DNA of 64,000 nucleotides, from positions 124,001 through 188,000 of the forward strand of contig SSEB01000003.1 of NCBI GenBank assembly GCA_008012115.1, given 5' to 3'. Of this stretch, positions 9,512 to 18,484 are shown piece after piece; the stretch's first letter is position 1; each line of letters opens with the position of its first letter. The notes under the pieces were generated by a model that had not been told where the DNA came from, did no database searches, and saw only the letters and a list, made by a program, of their open reading frames with translations. Both the position numbers and the translations under genes were made by a program. The DNA comes from Nevskiaceae bacterium. Its GTDB lineage: Bacteria > Pseudomonadota > Gammaproteobacteria > Nevskiales > Nevskiaceae.

Positions 9512-10636
9512 ATGGCAGTGAAAATTGCCGTGCTGAAGGAAACCCGCGCCAACGAGAAGCGCGTGGCGCTGGTGCCGTCCGTCGCCGACAAGCTTGCCAA
9601 GCTGGGCGCGGAGATCAGCATGCAGTCGGGCGCCGGGCTCAACGTCAAACTGGCCGACGCGGCCTACAAGAACGTCAATTTCGTCGCCAACCCGCAGGGT
9701 CTGGTCAGCGATGCCGATATCGTGCTCTCGGTGCAGCCGCCCAGCGCCGACGTGGTCAACGCGATGAAGGACGGCGCGATCCTGCTGTCCTTCGTCTACG
9801 CGCACAAGGAGCCCGACCTGGTGCGCCTGATGCGCGACAAGAAGATCACCTGCTTCGCGATGGAGCTGGTGCCGCGCATCTCGCGCGCGCAGGCCATGGA
9901 CGCGCTGTCGTCGCAGGCGGCGCTGGCCGGCTACTACGCCGTGCTGCTCGGCTCGACCCAGCTCGCGCGCATCCTGCCGATGATGACCACCGCGGTCGGC
10001 TCGATCCGCCCGGCCAAGTGCCTGGTGATGGGCCTGGGCGTCGCCGGCCTGCAGGCGCTGGCCACGGCACGCCGCCTCGGCGCGATGACCGAAGGCTACG
10101 ACGTGCGCCCCGAGACCAAAGAGCAGGCCGAGTCGCTGGGCGCCAAGTTCGTCGACACCGGCGTCGATGCGCGCGGTGCGGGCGGCTACGCCCGCGAACT
10201 GACGCAGGAGGAAAAGGACAAGATCGCCGCGGTCGTCACCAAGCACATCCAGCAGGCCGACCTCATCATCACCACCGCCGCCATCCCGGGCCGCCCGTCG
10301 CCGAAGCTGATCAGCAAGGCGCAGGTCGACGGCATGAAGGCCGGCGCGGTGATCGTCGATCTCGCCGCCGAGGGCGGCGGCAACTGCGAGTACACCCAGC
10401 CGGGCGAGACCGTGCAGGTCGGCCAGGTCACCATCGTCGCGCCGCTCAACGTGCCGTCGCTGCTCGGCGAGCACGCCAGCGAGCTGTACGCCAAGAACCA
10501 GCTCAACCTGCTGGAGCTGATGATCAAGGACAAGGCGCTGAAGCTGGACTGGGACGACGAGATCATCGCCAAGTCGGTGCTGACGCACGGCGGCGACATC
10601 AAGAACGAGGCCGCGAAGAAAGCGGTGGAAGGCTAA
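9512..10636 (+). CDS. pntA: NAD(P) transhydrogenase subunit alpha, NAD-binding part
   Basis: 374 aa, the soluble alpha-1 subunit of the proton-translocating transhydrogenase (split form, as in Rhodospirillum and many proteobacteria). It opens with KIAVLKETRANEKRVALVP, characteristic of the AlaDH/PNT N-terminal domain, and has the NAD-binding VMGLGVAGLQALATARRLGA and the mobile-loop region LIITTAAIPGRPSP. It pairs with the two membrane subunits directly downstream to drive NADPH formation from NADH by proton motive force. CAGGAG lies eight bases before the ATG. Confidence 0.95.
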   Translation: MAVKIAVLKETRANEKRVALVPSVADKLAKLGAEISMQSGAGLNVKLADAAYKNVNFVANPQGLVSDADIVLSVQPPSADVVNAMKDGAILLSFVYAHKEPDLVRLMRDKKITCFAMELVPRISRAQAMDALSSQAALAGYYAVLLGSTQLARILPMMTTAVGSIRPAKCLVMGLGVAGLQALATARRLGAMTEGYDVRPETKEQAESLGAKFVDTGVDARGAGGYARELTQEEKDKIAAVVTKHIQQADLIITTAAIPGRPSPKLISKAQVDGMKAGAVIVDLAAEGGGNCEYTQPGETVQVGQVTIVAPLNVPSLLGEHASELYAKNQLNLLELMIKDKALKLDWDDEIIAKSVLTHGGDIKNEAAKKAVEG

Positions 10637-10647
10637 GGAAGACGGAC

Positions 10648-10959
10648 ATGGAATACACCACCACCATCCTCACGGGCTTCGTCGCCCTCTACATCTTCAT
10701 GCTGGCCGCGTTCACCGGCTTCGAGATCATCGGCCGCGTGCCGGCGATCCTGCACACGCCGCTGATGTCCGGCTCCAACTTCATCCACGGCATCGTCGTG
10801 GTCGGCGCGCTGTGGGCGCTGCTCAATGCCTCGACGCCGCTGCAGCAGGCCATCGGCTTCGTCGGCGTGCTGCTGGGCGCCGGCAACGCCGCCGGCGGTT
10901 ACGTGGTGACCGAGCGCATGCTCGAGATGTTCAAGCCTTCGGACAAGAAGAAGGGTTAA
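10648..10959 (+). CDS. NAD(P) transhydrogenase subunit alpha-2 (membrane)
   Basis: 103 aa with three membrane segments: ILTGFVALYIFMLAAFTGFE, FIHGIVVVGALWALLN and AIGFVGVLLGAGNAAGGYVV. This is the small membrane subunit (PntAB in three-subunit enzymes) that forms part of the proton channel together with PntB. It begins 11 bp after the alpha-1 stop with AAGGAAG upstream and ends 12 bp before pntB. Confidence 0.93.
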   Translation: MEYTTTILTGFVALYIFMLAAFTGFEIIGRVPAILHTPLMSGSNFIHGIVVVGALWALLNASTPLQQAIGFVGVLLGAGNAAGGYVVTERMLEMFKPSDKKKG

Positions 10960-10971
10960 GGGGACGCGACC

Positions 10972-12390
10972 ATGAATGCTGCTCTGATCATCGACGCGAG
11001 CTACTTCCTCGCTGCGTTCCTCTTCATCTTCGGCCTCAAGCGTATGTCGTCGCCGGTCACGGCGCGCTCGGGCATCGTCGTCGCCGGCGTCGGCATGGTC
11101 GTCGCCGTGCTGGCCAGCTTCCTCTACACACTGGATGTGGAAGAAGCCGCGCGGCCGCATCTGACCACCAATGTCATCCTGGCGGTGGTGGCGCTGGTCG
11201 CCGGCCTCGGCTGGGCCTGGTGGAGCGGCAAGCGCGTCGCCATGACCGCGATGCCGCAGATGGTGGCGCTCTATAACGGCATGGGCGGCGGCGCGGCGGC
11301 GGCGATCGCCGCGATCGAGCTGTTCGGCTACAAGGCGCATGCCGGCGTGGGCCTCGGCCTCGCGGTGCTCGGCGGCCTGATCGGCTCGGTCTCGCTGTCC
11401 GGCTCGCTGATCGCCTGGGGCAAGCTCGACGGCCGCATCAACAAGACGCTGCGTCTCGCCGGCCTGCAGGCGATCAACGGCACGCTGCTGACGGTGATCG
11501 TCGGCCTCGGCGCCTACGTCGTGTACAACGGCGGCGCGGTGCCGGCGCTGCTGCTGGCGGCGTTCTTCGCACTGGCGCTGTTCTACGGCGTGATGATGAC
11601 CATGCCGATCGGCGGCGCCGACATGCCGGTGGTGATCTCGCTGTACAACGCCTTCACCGGCCTGGCGGTCGGCTTCGAGGGTTATGTGCTGAACAACCCG
11701 GCGCTGATGATCGCCGGCATGGTGGTGGGCTCGGCCGGTACGCTGCTGACGCTGCTGATGGCCAAGGCGATGAACCGCTCGGTGTCGAACGTGCTGTTCT
11801 CCAACTTCGGCGCCGCCGGCGACGAAGGCCAGGGCGAGATCCAGGGCAGCATGAAGCCGGTCGATGCCGGCGACGCCGCCATCAACATGCGCTACGCCAG
11901 CAAGGTCATCATCGCCCCGGGCTATGGCCTGGCCGTGGCGCAGGCGCAGCACAAGCTCTACGAGTTCGTGAAGCTGCTGCAGGACGCCGGCGTCGAGGTG
12001 AAGTTCGCGATCCACCCGGTCGCGGGCCGCATGCCCGGCCACATGAACGTGCTGCTGGCCGAAGCCGGCGTGCCCTACGACATCATCTATGACATGGAAG
12101 ACATCAACGGCGAGTTCAAGGAAGCCGACGTCGCCATCGTCATCGGCGCCAACGACACCGTGAACCCGGCGGCGCGCACCAACAAGTCCTCGCCGATCTA
12201 CGGCATGCCGATCCTCAACGTCGATCAGGCCAAGCAGGTGTACGTCGTGAAGCGCGGCCAGGGCAAGGGCTATTCCGGCGTGGAGAACGAGCTGTTCTTC
12301 AAGGACAACACCAACATGGTCTACGGCGACGCCCAGAAGGTGATGGTGCAGATGATCCAGGCGGTGAAGTCGCTGGACGGCGGGCACTGA
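10972..12390 (+). CDS. pntB: NAD(P) transhydrogenase subunit beta
   Basis: 472 aa, full length. The N-terminal two-thirds are membrane helices carrying the proton path. The C-terminal NADP-binding domain shows VIIAPGYGLAVAQAQHKLYE, the conserved HPVAGRMPGHMNVLLAEA and VIGANDTVNPAA, all hallmarks of PntB. Third gene of the pnt operon. It is followed by an intrinsic terminator and then repeat element 2. Confidence 0.96.
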   Translation: MNAALIIDASYFLAAFLFIFGLKRMSSPVTARSGIVVAGVGMVVAVLASFLYTLDVEEAARPHLTTNVILAVVALVAGLGWAWWSGKRVAMTAMPQMVALYNGMGGGAAAAIAAIELFGYKAHAGVGLGLAVLGGLIGSVSLSGSLIAWGKLDGRINKTLRLAGLQAINGTLLTVIVGLGAYVVYNGGAVPALLLAAFFALALFYGVMMTMPIGGADMPVVISLYNAFTGLAVGFEGYVLNNPALMIAGMVVGSAGTLLTLLMAKAMNRSVSNVLFSNFGAAGDEGQGEIQGSMKPVDAGDAAINMRYASKVIIAPGYGLAVAQAQHKLYEFVKLLQDAGVEVKFAIHPVAGRMPGHMNVLLAEAGVPYDIIYDMEDINGEFKEADVAIVIGANDTVNPAARTNKSSPIYGMPILNVDQAKQVYVVKRGQGKGYSGVENELFFKDNTNMVYGDAQKVMVQMIQAVKSLDGGH

Positions 12391-12411
12391 CGCGCCCCGC
12401 ATGACGAAAAG

Positions 12412-12433
12412 GCCGCCGCGAGGCGGCTTTTTT
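12412..12433 (+). terminator. intrinsic terminator after pntB
   Basis: GCCGCC (12412-12417), loop GCGA, GGCGGC (12422-12427), followed by a run of six T. It ends the pnt operon 22 bp after the pntB stop. Confidence 0.85.
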
Positions 12434-12447
12434 GTGCCCGCGGATGC

Positions 12448-12557
12448 CACCCGCTCGGGCCAGACGATCGAAGGTTTGTGTTATTAAATATTGTTCAAAA
12501 CTAAAATTGATAAATATTTGATAACACATTGCCCAGGCAGAATGGCTGTAGCGGGTG
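12448..12557 (+). repeat. 110-nt palindrome-ended element, copy 2
   Basis: Arms CACCCGCT (12448-12455) and AGCGGGTG (12550-12557), 24-nt flanks, 46-nt core 12480-12525 running GTT to AAC. The core halves pair at about 17 of 23 positions (TGTGTTAT at 12477 against ATAACACA at 12521). The motif CCCAGGCA lies in the right flank. It sits 57 nt after the pntB stop, beyond that operon's terminator. The outer arms extend to GCCACCCGCT / AGCGGGTGGC. Confidence 0.88.
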
Positions 12558-12812
12558 GCGCCTCCCAGGGCCGATGAACCACGACACGACCGCTGCGGCG
12601 GCGGCCCATGCGGCGCCGGGCCGATGTGGTCAGCGGACTGCGCCTTCCGCGATCCGGGTGCAGATGCGCCCATCCGACACTTGCATCCGTCTCAGCAGCC
12701 AATGTCGACGACAAGCGCGGCGGCGCAGCATCGATGGTCAAATCGGCCGCAATCGTGCTGGAATGGCCGGACACTAAAACACGAATCAGCCCGCGAGCTG
12801 GAGGGAAGCAAG

Positions 12813-14633
12813 ATGAAGAAGATCGCCTTAGGCGTGGTCCTGCTGTGGTCGGCGTGTGCCGCGCAAGCCAAGGTCAGCCCCGAGGAAGCCGCACACCTGG
12901 GCAAGGATCTCACCGAAGTCGGCGCCGAGCGCGCCGGCAACAAGGACGGCACCATTCCCGAGTACCTCGGACGCGCCGCGGTCAGCGATGCTTCCACCAA
13001 GACCACCCACGCCCAGCTCGAAGCCTTGCGCGTGCGCCTGGTCAAGGACATCAACAACCTGGTCACCGATCCGAAGGCGGTCAGCGAGGTGCTGGAGCTG
13101 GGCCAGTCGATCATGGACAGCGATCCCGCCAAGTTCGCGCAGGTGATGAAGCTGGTGCGCGAGATGCTCTCGGCCGATCCCTCGCTCAAGGCCGACTACG
13201 ACAAGGTGCTGTCCGGCCGCGGCGGCAAGAGCGTCGACGGCCTGCTGGCGCAGGTCGAGCAGCACAAGGTGAAGCTGGCCACCCTGCAGCCGGACATCGT
13301 CGCGGTGCTCACCGAGCTGCGCAAACAGCCGGACATCGTGTCGCGCATGGTCAAGGCCTTCGACGTGGGCAAGGCGCTGGAGCTGGCCTCCCTGGCCGAC
13401 GACAAGACCCAGCGCACCGGCGCCGACCTGATGCTGAGCTACATGCCCGGCTACGTGAAGGATTTCCTCAGCTACAAGGTGCCGGGCAAAACGCCGGACG
13501 CCATGCTCAAGCCGCTGTACGTGATCACCGCCGCCAACGAGGCCAAGTACGACCGCTACCTGAGCGAAGGCCACAAGGCGATGTTCAAGACCTACCCCGA
13601 CTACAAGATGATCGTGTATCCGACGGTGCGCACCGCGTTCTTCCCGGATGCGATCCTCAAGGCCACGGTGGCCAACGCCACGCGCGCCTCGCTCAGCGGC
13701 ACCGACGACGTCGAAGGCGCCGAACTCGGCTTCCCGTTTCCGATGCCCAAGGCCGGCGCCGAGCCGCTGTGGAACCACAAGCTCAAGTTCCGCGGCTCCG
13801 CGGTCAAGCGCTACAACAACCAGGCCATCGTCAAGGCCGATGGCAGCTACAAGATCAGCAAGCTGATCGAGGACGTGAAGTTCAAGTACGCCAATCTCAA
13901 GGAGCCCTCCACCGGCGCCAAGAAGAGCATCTTTGCGTACTACATGCAGGCGGTGCTGTCGCCGCCGCGCGTCGCCGGCCAGATCACGCTGGTGCAGGAA
14001 ACCGCCGGCGGCGCCGGCAACACCCGTATCGCCTATCTCTACAGCCCGGGCCTGGCGCGCGTGAACCGCGCACCCGACGTCGGCTACGACAATCCCTCGA
14101 TCGGCTCCGACGGCGAGCAGTTCAACGACCAGATCGACGAGTTCAACGGCGCGCAGGACCGCTTCGACTGGAAGCTGCTTGGCAAGAAGGAAATCCTGAT
14201 CCCGTACAACTCCTGGGTCATCAACAGCCCGACCTTCAAGTACAACGACATCATCCGCCCCGGCCACATCAACCAGGACCTGGCGCGCTACGAGCTGCAC
14301 CGCGTCTGGGTGGTCGAAGCCACGCTGCGCGCGGGCCAACGTCACCGCTTCGGCAAGCGCCGCTTCTATCTCGATGAGGACTCCTGGTCGGTGGCGGTCG
14401 TGGACTGCTACGACAACCGCGGCGAGCTGTGGAAAGTGCAGGAAGCACATCTGCTGACGGTGCCCTTCATTCCCACCGTCACCGGCATCCCCGAAACCAT
14501 CTACGACCTGCAGTCGAAGCGCTACTTCGTGACCGCGATGACCAACGAGGACGCGATCTCCGACTTCGAGATCAACTACACCGACGACTACTTCTCGCCC
14601 GACGCGCTCAAGCGCAAGGCGCGTTCCAAATGA
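12813..14633 (+). CDS. DUF1329 outer-membrane-associated protein with extra helical segment
   Basis: 606 aa; DUF1329 proteins are usually about 450. A signal peptide (MKKIALGVVLLWSACAAQA) leads to the family start EEAAHLGKDLTEVGAERAGN and DGTIPEYLG. About 150 residues (roughly 58-210) of mostly helical, Lys/Asp-rich sequence then intervene before the family resumes at NEAKYDRYLSEGHKAMF; a typical late part is RFDWKLLGKKEILIPYNSW. DUF1329 proteins have a LolB-like fold and co-occur with YCF48-like proteins and MMPL transporters, as here. A role in lipid or hydrophobic-compound trafficking is inference. GAGGGAAG precedes the ATG. It overlaps the next gene by 4 nt. Confidence 0.85.
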   Translation: MKKIALGVVLLWSACAAQAKVSPEEAAHLGKDLTEVGAERAGNKDGTIPEYLGRAAVSDASTKTTHAQLEALRVRLVKDINNLVTDPKAVSEVLELGQSIMDSDPAKFAQVMKLVREMLSADPSLKADYDKVLSGRGGKSVDGLLAQVEQHKVKLATLQPDIVAVLTELRKQPDIVSRMVKAFDVGKALELASLADDKTQRTGADLMLSYMPGYVKDFLSYKVPGKTPDAMLKPLYVITAANEAKYDRYLSEGHKAMFKTYPDYKMIVYPTVRTAFFPDAILKATVANATRASLSGTDDVEGAELGFPFPMPKAGAEPLWNHKLKFRGSAVKRYNNQAIVKADGSYKISKLIEDVKFKYANLKEPSTGAKKSIFAYYMQAVLSPPRVAGQITLVQETAGGAGNTRIAYLYSPGLARVNRAPDVGYDNPSIGSDGEQFNDQIDEFNGAQDRFDWKLLGKKEILIPYNSWVINSPTFKYNDIIRPGHINQDLARYELHRVWVVEATLRAGQRHRFGKRRFYLDEDSWSVAVVDCYDNRGELWKVQEAHLLTVPFIPTVTGIPETIYDLQSKRYFVTAMTNEDAISDFEINYTDDYFSPDALKRKARSK

Positions 14634-15676
14634 GGCGCGCGGCTTTCGCGCTGGTGCTGACGCTGGCCAGCGCCGGCATCTGCGCGCAGGAGGAGGAACC
14701 CACCACGCATCCGCCGGCCCCGCCGCAGACGCCGCGGCCGGCATTGCTGGCGCCCAAGTCGCTGCATGCGCGGCTGCTGGACATTGCGCTGGCCGGTTCG
14801 CGCATGGTCGCCGTCGGCGAGCAGGGGGTGATCATCCACTCCGACGACGGCAAGCACTGGCAGCAGTCGCGCTCGCCGGTCAACGTCATGCTCACGCGCG
14901 TGCGGTTCAGCGACGCGCAGCATGGCTGGGTGCTGGGCTATAGCGGCAGCATCCTGCAGACCAGCGACGGCGGCATGACCTGGACGCTGCGGCACTTCGA
15001 CCCGCAGAGCCACGCGCTGTACGACGTGCTGTTCCTCGATGCGCAGCGCGGCCTTGCCGTCGGTGCCTACGGCACCGTGCTGGAGAGCAGCGACGGCGGC
15101 GCCACCTGGAATCCCGGCGCTGCGGCCCTGGCCGATCAGCGCCTGCATCTCAACGCCGTGCTGCGCCTGGCCGACGGCACCCTGCTCGTGGTCGGCGAGC
15201 ACGGCCTGCTGGCACGATCCCGCGACGCCGGCGCGAGCTGGCAGGCGCTGCACTCGCCCTATATCGGCTCGTTCTTCGGCGCCATTGCGCGCGGCGCCAA
15301 GGGCGTGCTGGCCTTCGGCATGCGCGGCCACGTCTACGAGACCGCGGACCTCGCCGCCTGTCCCGCGACCGACATCGCGCACTGGGATCCGGATGGCCAG
15401 CAGGCCGCCGATACGCCACAGGCCGCGGCCGCGCTGGGCTGGCACCGCGTCGAGAACCCGTCCAACGAAAGCCTGTTCGGCGTGCTGCCGCTCAAGGATG
15501 ACGGCCTGCTGTTCGTCGGCATCAACGGCACGGCGCTCAAGCAGGCCGCGTCCGGCGCGGCGCTGACCGTGGTGAAGACACCGGCGGTGGAGACGCTGGT
15601 GCACGCGGTCGATTACCAAGGCCGCGTGATCGCGGTGGGCCGTCAAGGCGTTCAGGATCTGGGAGCGCTGCCATGA
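14630..15676 (+). CDS. YCF48-like beta-propeller protein
   Basis: 348 aa with signal peptide (FALVLTLASAGICAQ). Propeller blades repeat the pattern GWVLGYSGSILQTSDGGMTW, AVGAYGTVLESSDGGATW and VVGEHGLLARSRDAGASW, typical of the YCF48/Hcf136 or BNR type of propeller. In this setting such proteins accompany DUF1329 and MMPL transporters as periplasmic partners. The ATG overlaps the upstream stop (ATGA), as does the start of the next gene, so the three genes are translationally coupled. Confidence 0.88.
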   Translation: MRRAAFALVLTLASAGICAQEEEPTTHPPAPPQTPRPALLAPKSLHARLLDIALAGSRMVAVGEQGVIIHSDDGKHWQQSRSPVNVMLTRVRFSDAQHGWVLGYSGSILQTSDGGMTWTLRHFDPQSHALYDVLFLDAQRGLAVGAYGTVLESSDGGATWNPGAAALADQRLHLNAVLRLADGTLLVVGEHGLLARSRDAGASWQALHSPYIGSFFGAIARGAKGVLAFGMRGHVYETADLAACPATDIAHWDPDGQQAADTPQAAAALGWHRVENPSNESLFGVLPLKDDGLLFVGINGTALKQAASGAALTVVKTPAVETLVHAVDYQGRVIAVGRQGVQDLGALP

Positions 15677-18252
15677 CCGCGCCGATGCGTTCGACCAACT
15701 TCACCCGCGCCGTCCTGCGGATCGTCGAGCCGCCGATCTTCAAGTGGCGTGCGGTCACGCTCACGCTGCTGTTGATTCTCACCGCGTTCTTCGCCTGGAA
15801 CGCGGCGCAGCTGCGGCCCAACGCCGGCTGGCTGAAGATGGTGCCGAAAGAGCACCCGTACATGCAGACCTTCATGCAGTATTACAAGGACTTCGGCGGT
15901 GCCAACACGGTGCTGATCGCCCTGCACAACAGCAAGGGCGACATCTACCAGCCGGAGTTCATGGAGACGCTGCGCAAGGCCTCCGACGATGCCTTCTTCA
16001 TCCCCGGCGTCGACCGCGCGCGCGTGACCTCGATCTTCTCGCCCTCGATCCTCTACGTTGAGGTGGTGGAGGGCGGCCTGTCCGGCGAGAACGTGATTCC
16101 CTCGACCTACTCGCCGACGCCGGAGATGATGCAGCGCATCAAGCGCAACGTGGCCAAGGCCAGCGTCATCGGCCGCCTGGTGTCGGAAGATCAGACCACC
16201 GCGCTGATCCAGCTGGAGCTGCTGGAAAGCGATCCCAGCGCCGGCACCACCGACGCGCTCAAGGACGCCGCCCGGCCGCTGGGCGACCGCCTGCACGATG
16301 CCTGGACGCTGGGCGCCGTCGCCGGCACCACGGCACCGGCATCGCCGACGCTGAGCGACCGCATCAAGGCCGTGACCGCCGTCGCCATGTCCGGCAACCA
16401 GGCCGCCGCCGGTCTCGACTACGTCAAGGTCGGCGACAAGCTCGAGGAGATCCGCAAGAAGTACGAGAGCGACAACGTCCGCGTCAGTATCGTCGGCTTC
16501 GCCAAGGTCGTCGATGACATGACCAAGGCCTCGCTGGAAGTGGCGGCGTTCTTCGTCATCGCCCTGATCCTCACCGGCCTGCTGCTGTGGGCCTACATCG
16601 GTTCCTTCCGCCTCGCGGTGCTGGTGGTCGCCACCTCGCTGGTGGCCTGCACCTGGGAGCTGGGCCTGCTGCATCTGGTGGGCTACGGCCTCGACCCGTT
16701 CGCCATGCTGGTGCCGTTCCTCATCATGTCGGTGTCGGTGAGTCACGGCGTGCAGTACGTCAACTCCTGGGCCAGCGAAATCTCGACGCGCAACGCCACC
16801 AGCTACCAGGCCTCGCTGGCGACCTTCCGCTCGCTGGCGATTCCCGGCGTGGTGGCGCTGCTGACCAATGTCGCCGGCTTCTCGACCATCTACCTGATCA
16901 ACATCCAGGTGATCCGCGAGATGTCGGTCAATGCCGCCTTCGGCATGGCCGGCGTGATCATCGTCAATAAGGTGCTGCTGCCGGCGATGCTGTCGTACAT
17001 GCGACTGCCCAACGTCGAGCAGTTCCGCAAGGCGCAGGAAGTGCGTGAGCGCATTGGCGACGCGGTGTTCAAGAAGATGGCGGTGCTCACGCATCGCGGC
17101 CCGGCCACGGTCGTGGTGATCGTGATGGTGCTGCTGTCGATCTTCGGCGCCAGCCAATACCACAAGGTGCAGATCGGCGACACCACCGAGGGCGTGCCGG
17201 AACTGCGGCCGGACTCGCGCTTCAACCAGGACGCGCGCGCCATCGCCCAGAATTTCACCATGGGCGTCGATCACCTCAAAGTGATTGCCGAGTCCTTCGA
17301 CGACGGCTGCATCGACTACTCGATCGCCTCCGAGATCGACACCTTCAACTGGTACATGAAGAACCAGGACGGCGTGCGCGACGTGCTGTCGCTGTTCGAC
17401 CTCGCCAAGTTCGCGCACGCCGGTCTCAGCGAGGGTCGCCTCGATGCCGAGGAGCTGCCGCACGAGCCGCAGGCGCTGGCGCAGATCACCGCGCTGGTGC
17501 CGACCACCACCGGCTTCCTCAACACCACCTGCTCGGCGGTGGCGCTGTTCGTGTTCACCACCGACCACAAGGCGCAGACCATCCAGCACCTGACCGACGC
17601 GGTGAAGCGCTACGCCACCGACTTCCAGCGCGACAAGCGCGTCAACTTCCGGCTCGCCTCCGGCAACATCGGCGTGATGGCGGCCACCAACGAGGAAGTG
17701 AAGCGCAACGAGCTGCCTGTCGTCGGCTGGGTCTATGCGGTGATCATCCTGTTCCTGTGGCTGTCGTTCCGCACGCTGTCCGGCGTGCTGTGCGTGATCC
17801 TGCCGCTGTCGATGGTGACGCTGCTCGGCTATGCGGTGATGGTGGCGCTCGGCATCGGCCAGAAGGTGGCGACGCTGCCGGTTCTGGCCTTCGCCTGCGG
17901 CGTCGGCGTGGACTACGGCATCTACAGCTACTCGGTGATCGCGGCCGGCCTGCGCAAGGGTCAGTCGCTGGAAGAGGCGTACTACCAGAAGATGCGCTCG
18001 ACCGGCAAGGCGACGCTGTTCACCGGCGTCGGCCTCGCCACCGGCGTGGCGCTGTGGATCTTCTCCAAGCTGCAGTTCCAGAAAGACATGGGCATCCTGC
18101 TGGTGTTCGGTTTCACCACCAACATGGTTGGCGCCATCGTCGTGCTGCCGGCGCTGGCGCACTTCCTGTCGAAGGAAGAGCTCAAGCACCGCGACGACGA
18201 TCTCACCGTCGGCGCCGACGATGCGCTCAAGGACGACAGCCCCAAGCACTGA
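15673..18252 (+). CDS. MMPL/RND family transporter
   Basis: 859 aa inner-membrane transporter of the SSD-containing RND type. Two repeats each have one helix, a periplasmic loop and a five-helix bundle. TM1 is about residues 29-45. Typical motifs are MSVSVSHGVQYVNSW in the first bundle and FACGVGVDYGIYSYSVIA in the second, with Asp in GVDYG as the likely proton relay. The family includes hopanoid and lipid exporters (HpnN, MmpL). Coupled with the YCF48-like and DUF1329 genes, the cluster looks like an envelope lipid export route; substrate unknown. Confidence 0.88.
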   Translation: MTAPMRSTNFTRAVLRIVEPPIFKWRAVTLTLLLILTAFFAWNAAQLRPNAGWLKMVPKEHPYMQTFMQYYKDFGGANTVLIALHNSKGDIYQPEFMETLRKASDDAFFIPGVDRARVTSIFSPSILYVEVVEGGLSGENVIPSTYSPTPEMMQRIKRNVAKASVIGRLVSEDQTTALIQLELLESDPSAGTTDALKDAARPLGDRLHDAWTLGAVAGTTAPASPTLSDRIKAVTAVAMSGNQAAAGLDYVKVGDKLEEIRKKYESDNVRVSIVGFAKVVDDMTKASLEVAAFFVIALILTGLLLWAYIGSFRLAVLVVATSLVACTWELGLLHLVGYGLDPFAMLVPFLIMSVSVSHGVQYVNSWASEISTRNATSYQASLATFRSLAIPGVVALLTNVAGFSTIYLINIQVIREMSVNAAFGMAGVIIVNKVLLPAMLSYMRLPNVEQFRKAQEVRERIGDAVFKKMAVLTHRGPATVVVIVMVLLSIFGASQYHKVQIGDTTEGVPELRPDSRFNQDARAIAQNFTMGVDHLKVIAESFDDGCIDYSIASEIDTFNWYMKNQDGVRDVLSLFDLAKFAHAGLSEGRLDAEELPHEPQALAQITALVPTTTGFLNTTCSAVALFVFTTDHKAQTIQHLTDAVKRYATDFQRDKRVNFRLASGNIGVMAATNEEVKRNELPVVGWVYAVIILFLWLSFRTLSGVLCVILPLSMVTLLGYAVMVALGIGQKVATLPVLAFACGVGVDYGIYSYSVIAAGLRKGQSLEEAYYQKMRSTGKATLFTGVGLATGVALWIFSKLQFQKDMGILLVFGFTTNMVGAIVVLPALAHFLSKEELKHRDDDLTVGADDALKDDSPKH

Positions 18253-18259
18253 GCCGATC

Positions 18260-18484
18260 ATGTCCGAGCAGCGGCTGAACGCGGACCTTCGCGCCGAGCT
18301 GGGTGACGAGCGCCGCCTGGATTTCCTGGCGGCGCTGCCTGCGGAGGCGCAGGCGCGGCTGGCCGCGGACCTGCACAGCGCGCGACAGCGCCAGCGCGCG
18401 GCACTCGATCAGGCTGTCGATCACGGCCTGCGCATGGCGCCTGCGCTGCTGCGCGGGCCGCTGAAGAAAATCCTGTTTTCATGA
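18260..18484 (+). CDS. small helical hypothetical protein
   Basis: 74 aa, starting MSEQRLNADLRAELGDERRL. It is mostly amphipathic helix, Ala/Arg-rich, with no membrane segment and no family I recognise. It begins 8 bp after the MMPL stop and its own stop overlaps the next start (ATGA at 18481), so it sits inside the operon and is probably translated. It may partner the helical-repeat protein that follows. Confidence 0.6.
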   Translation: MSEQRLNADLRAELGDERRLDFLAALPAEAQARLAADLHSARQRQRAALDQAVDHGLRMAPALLRGPLKKILFS

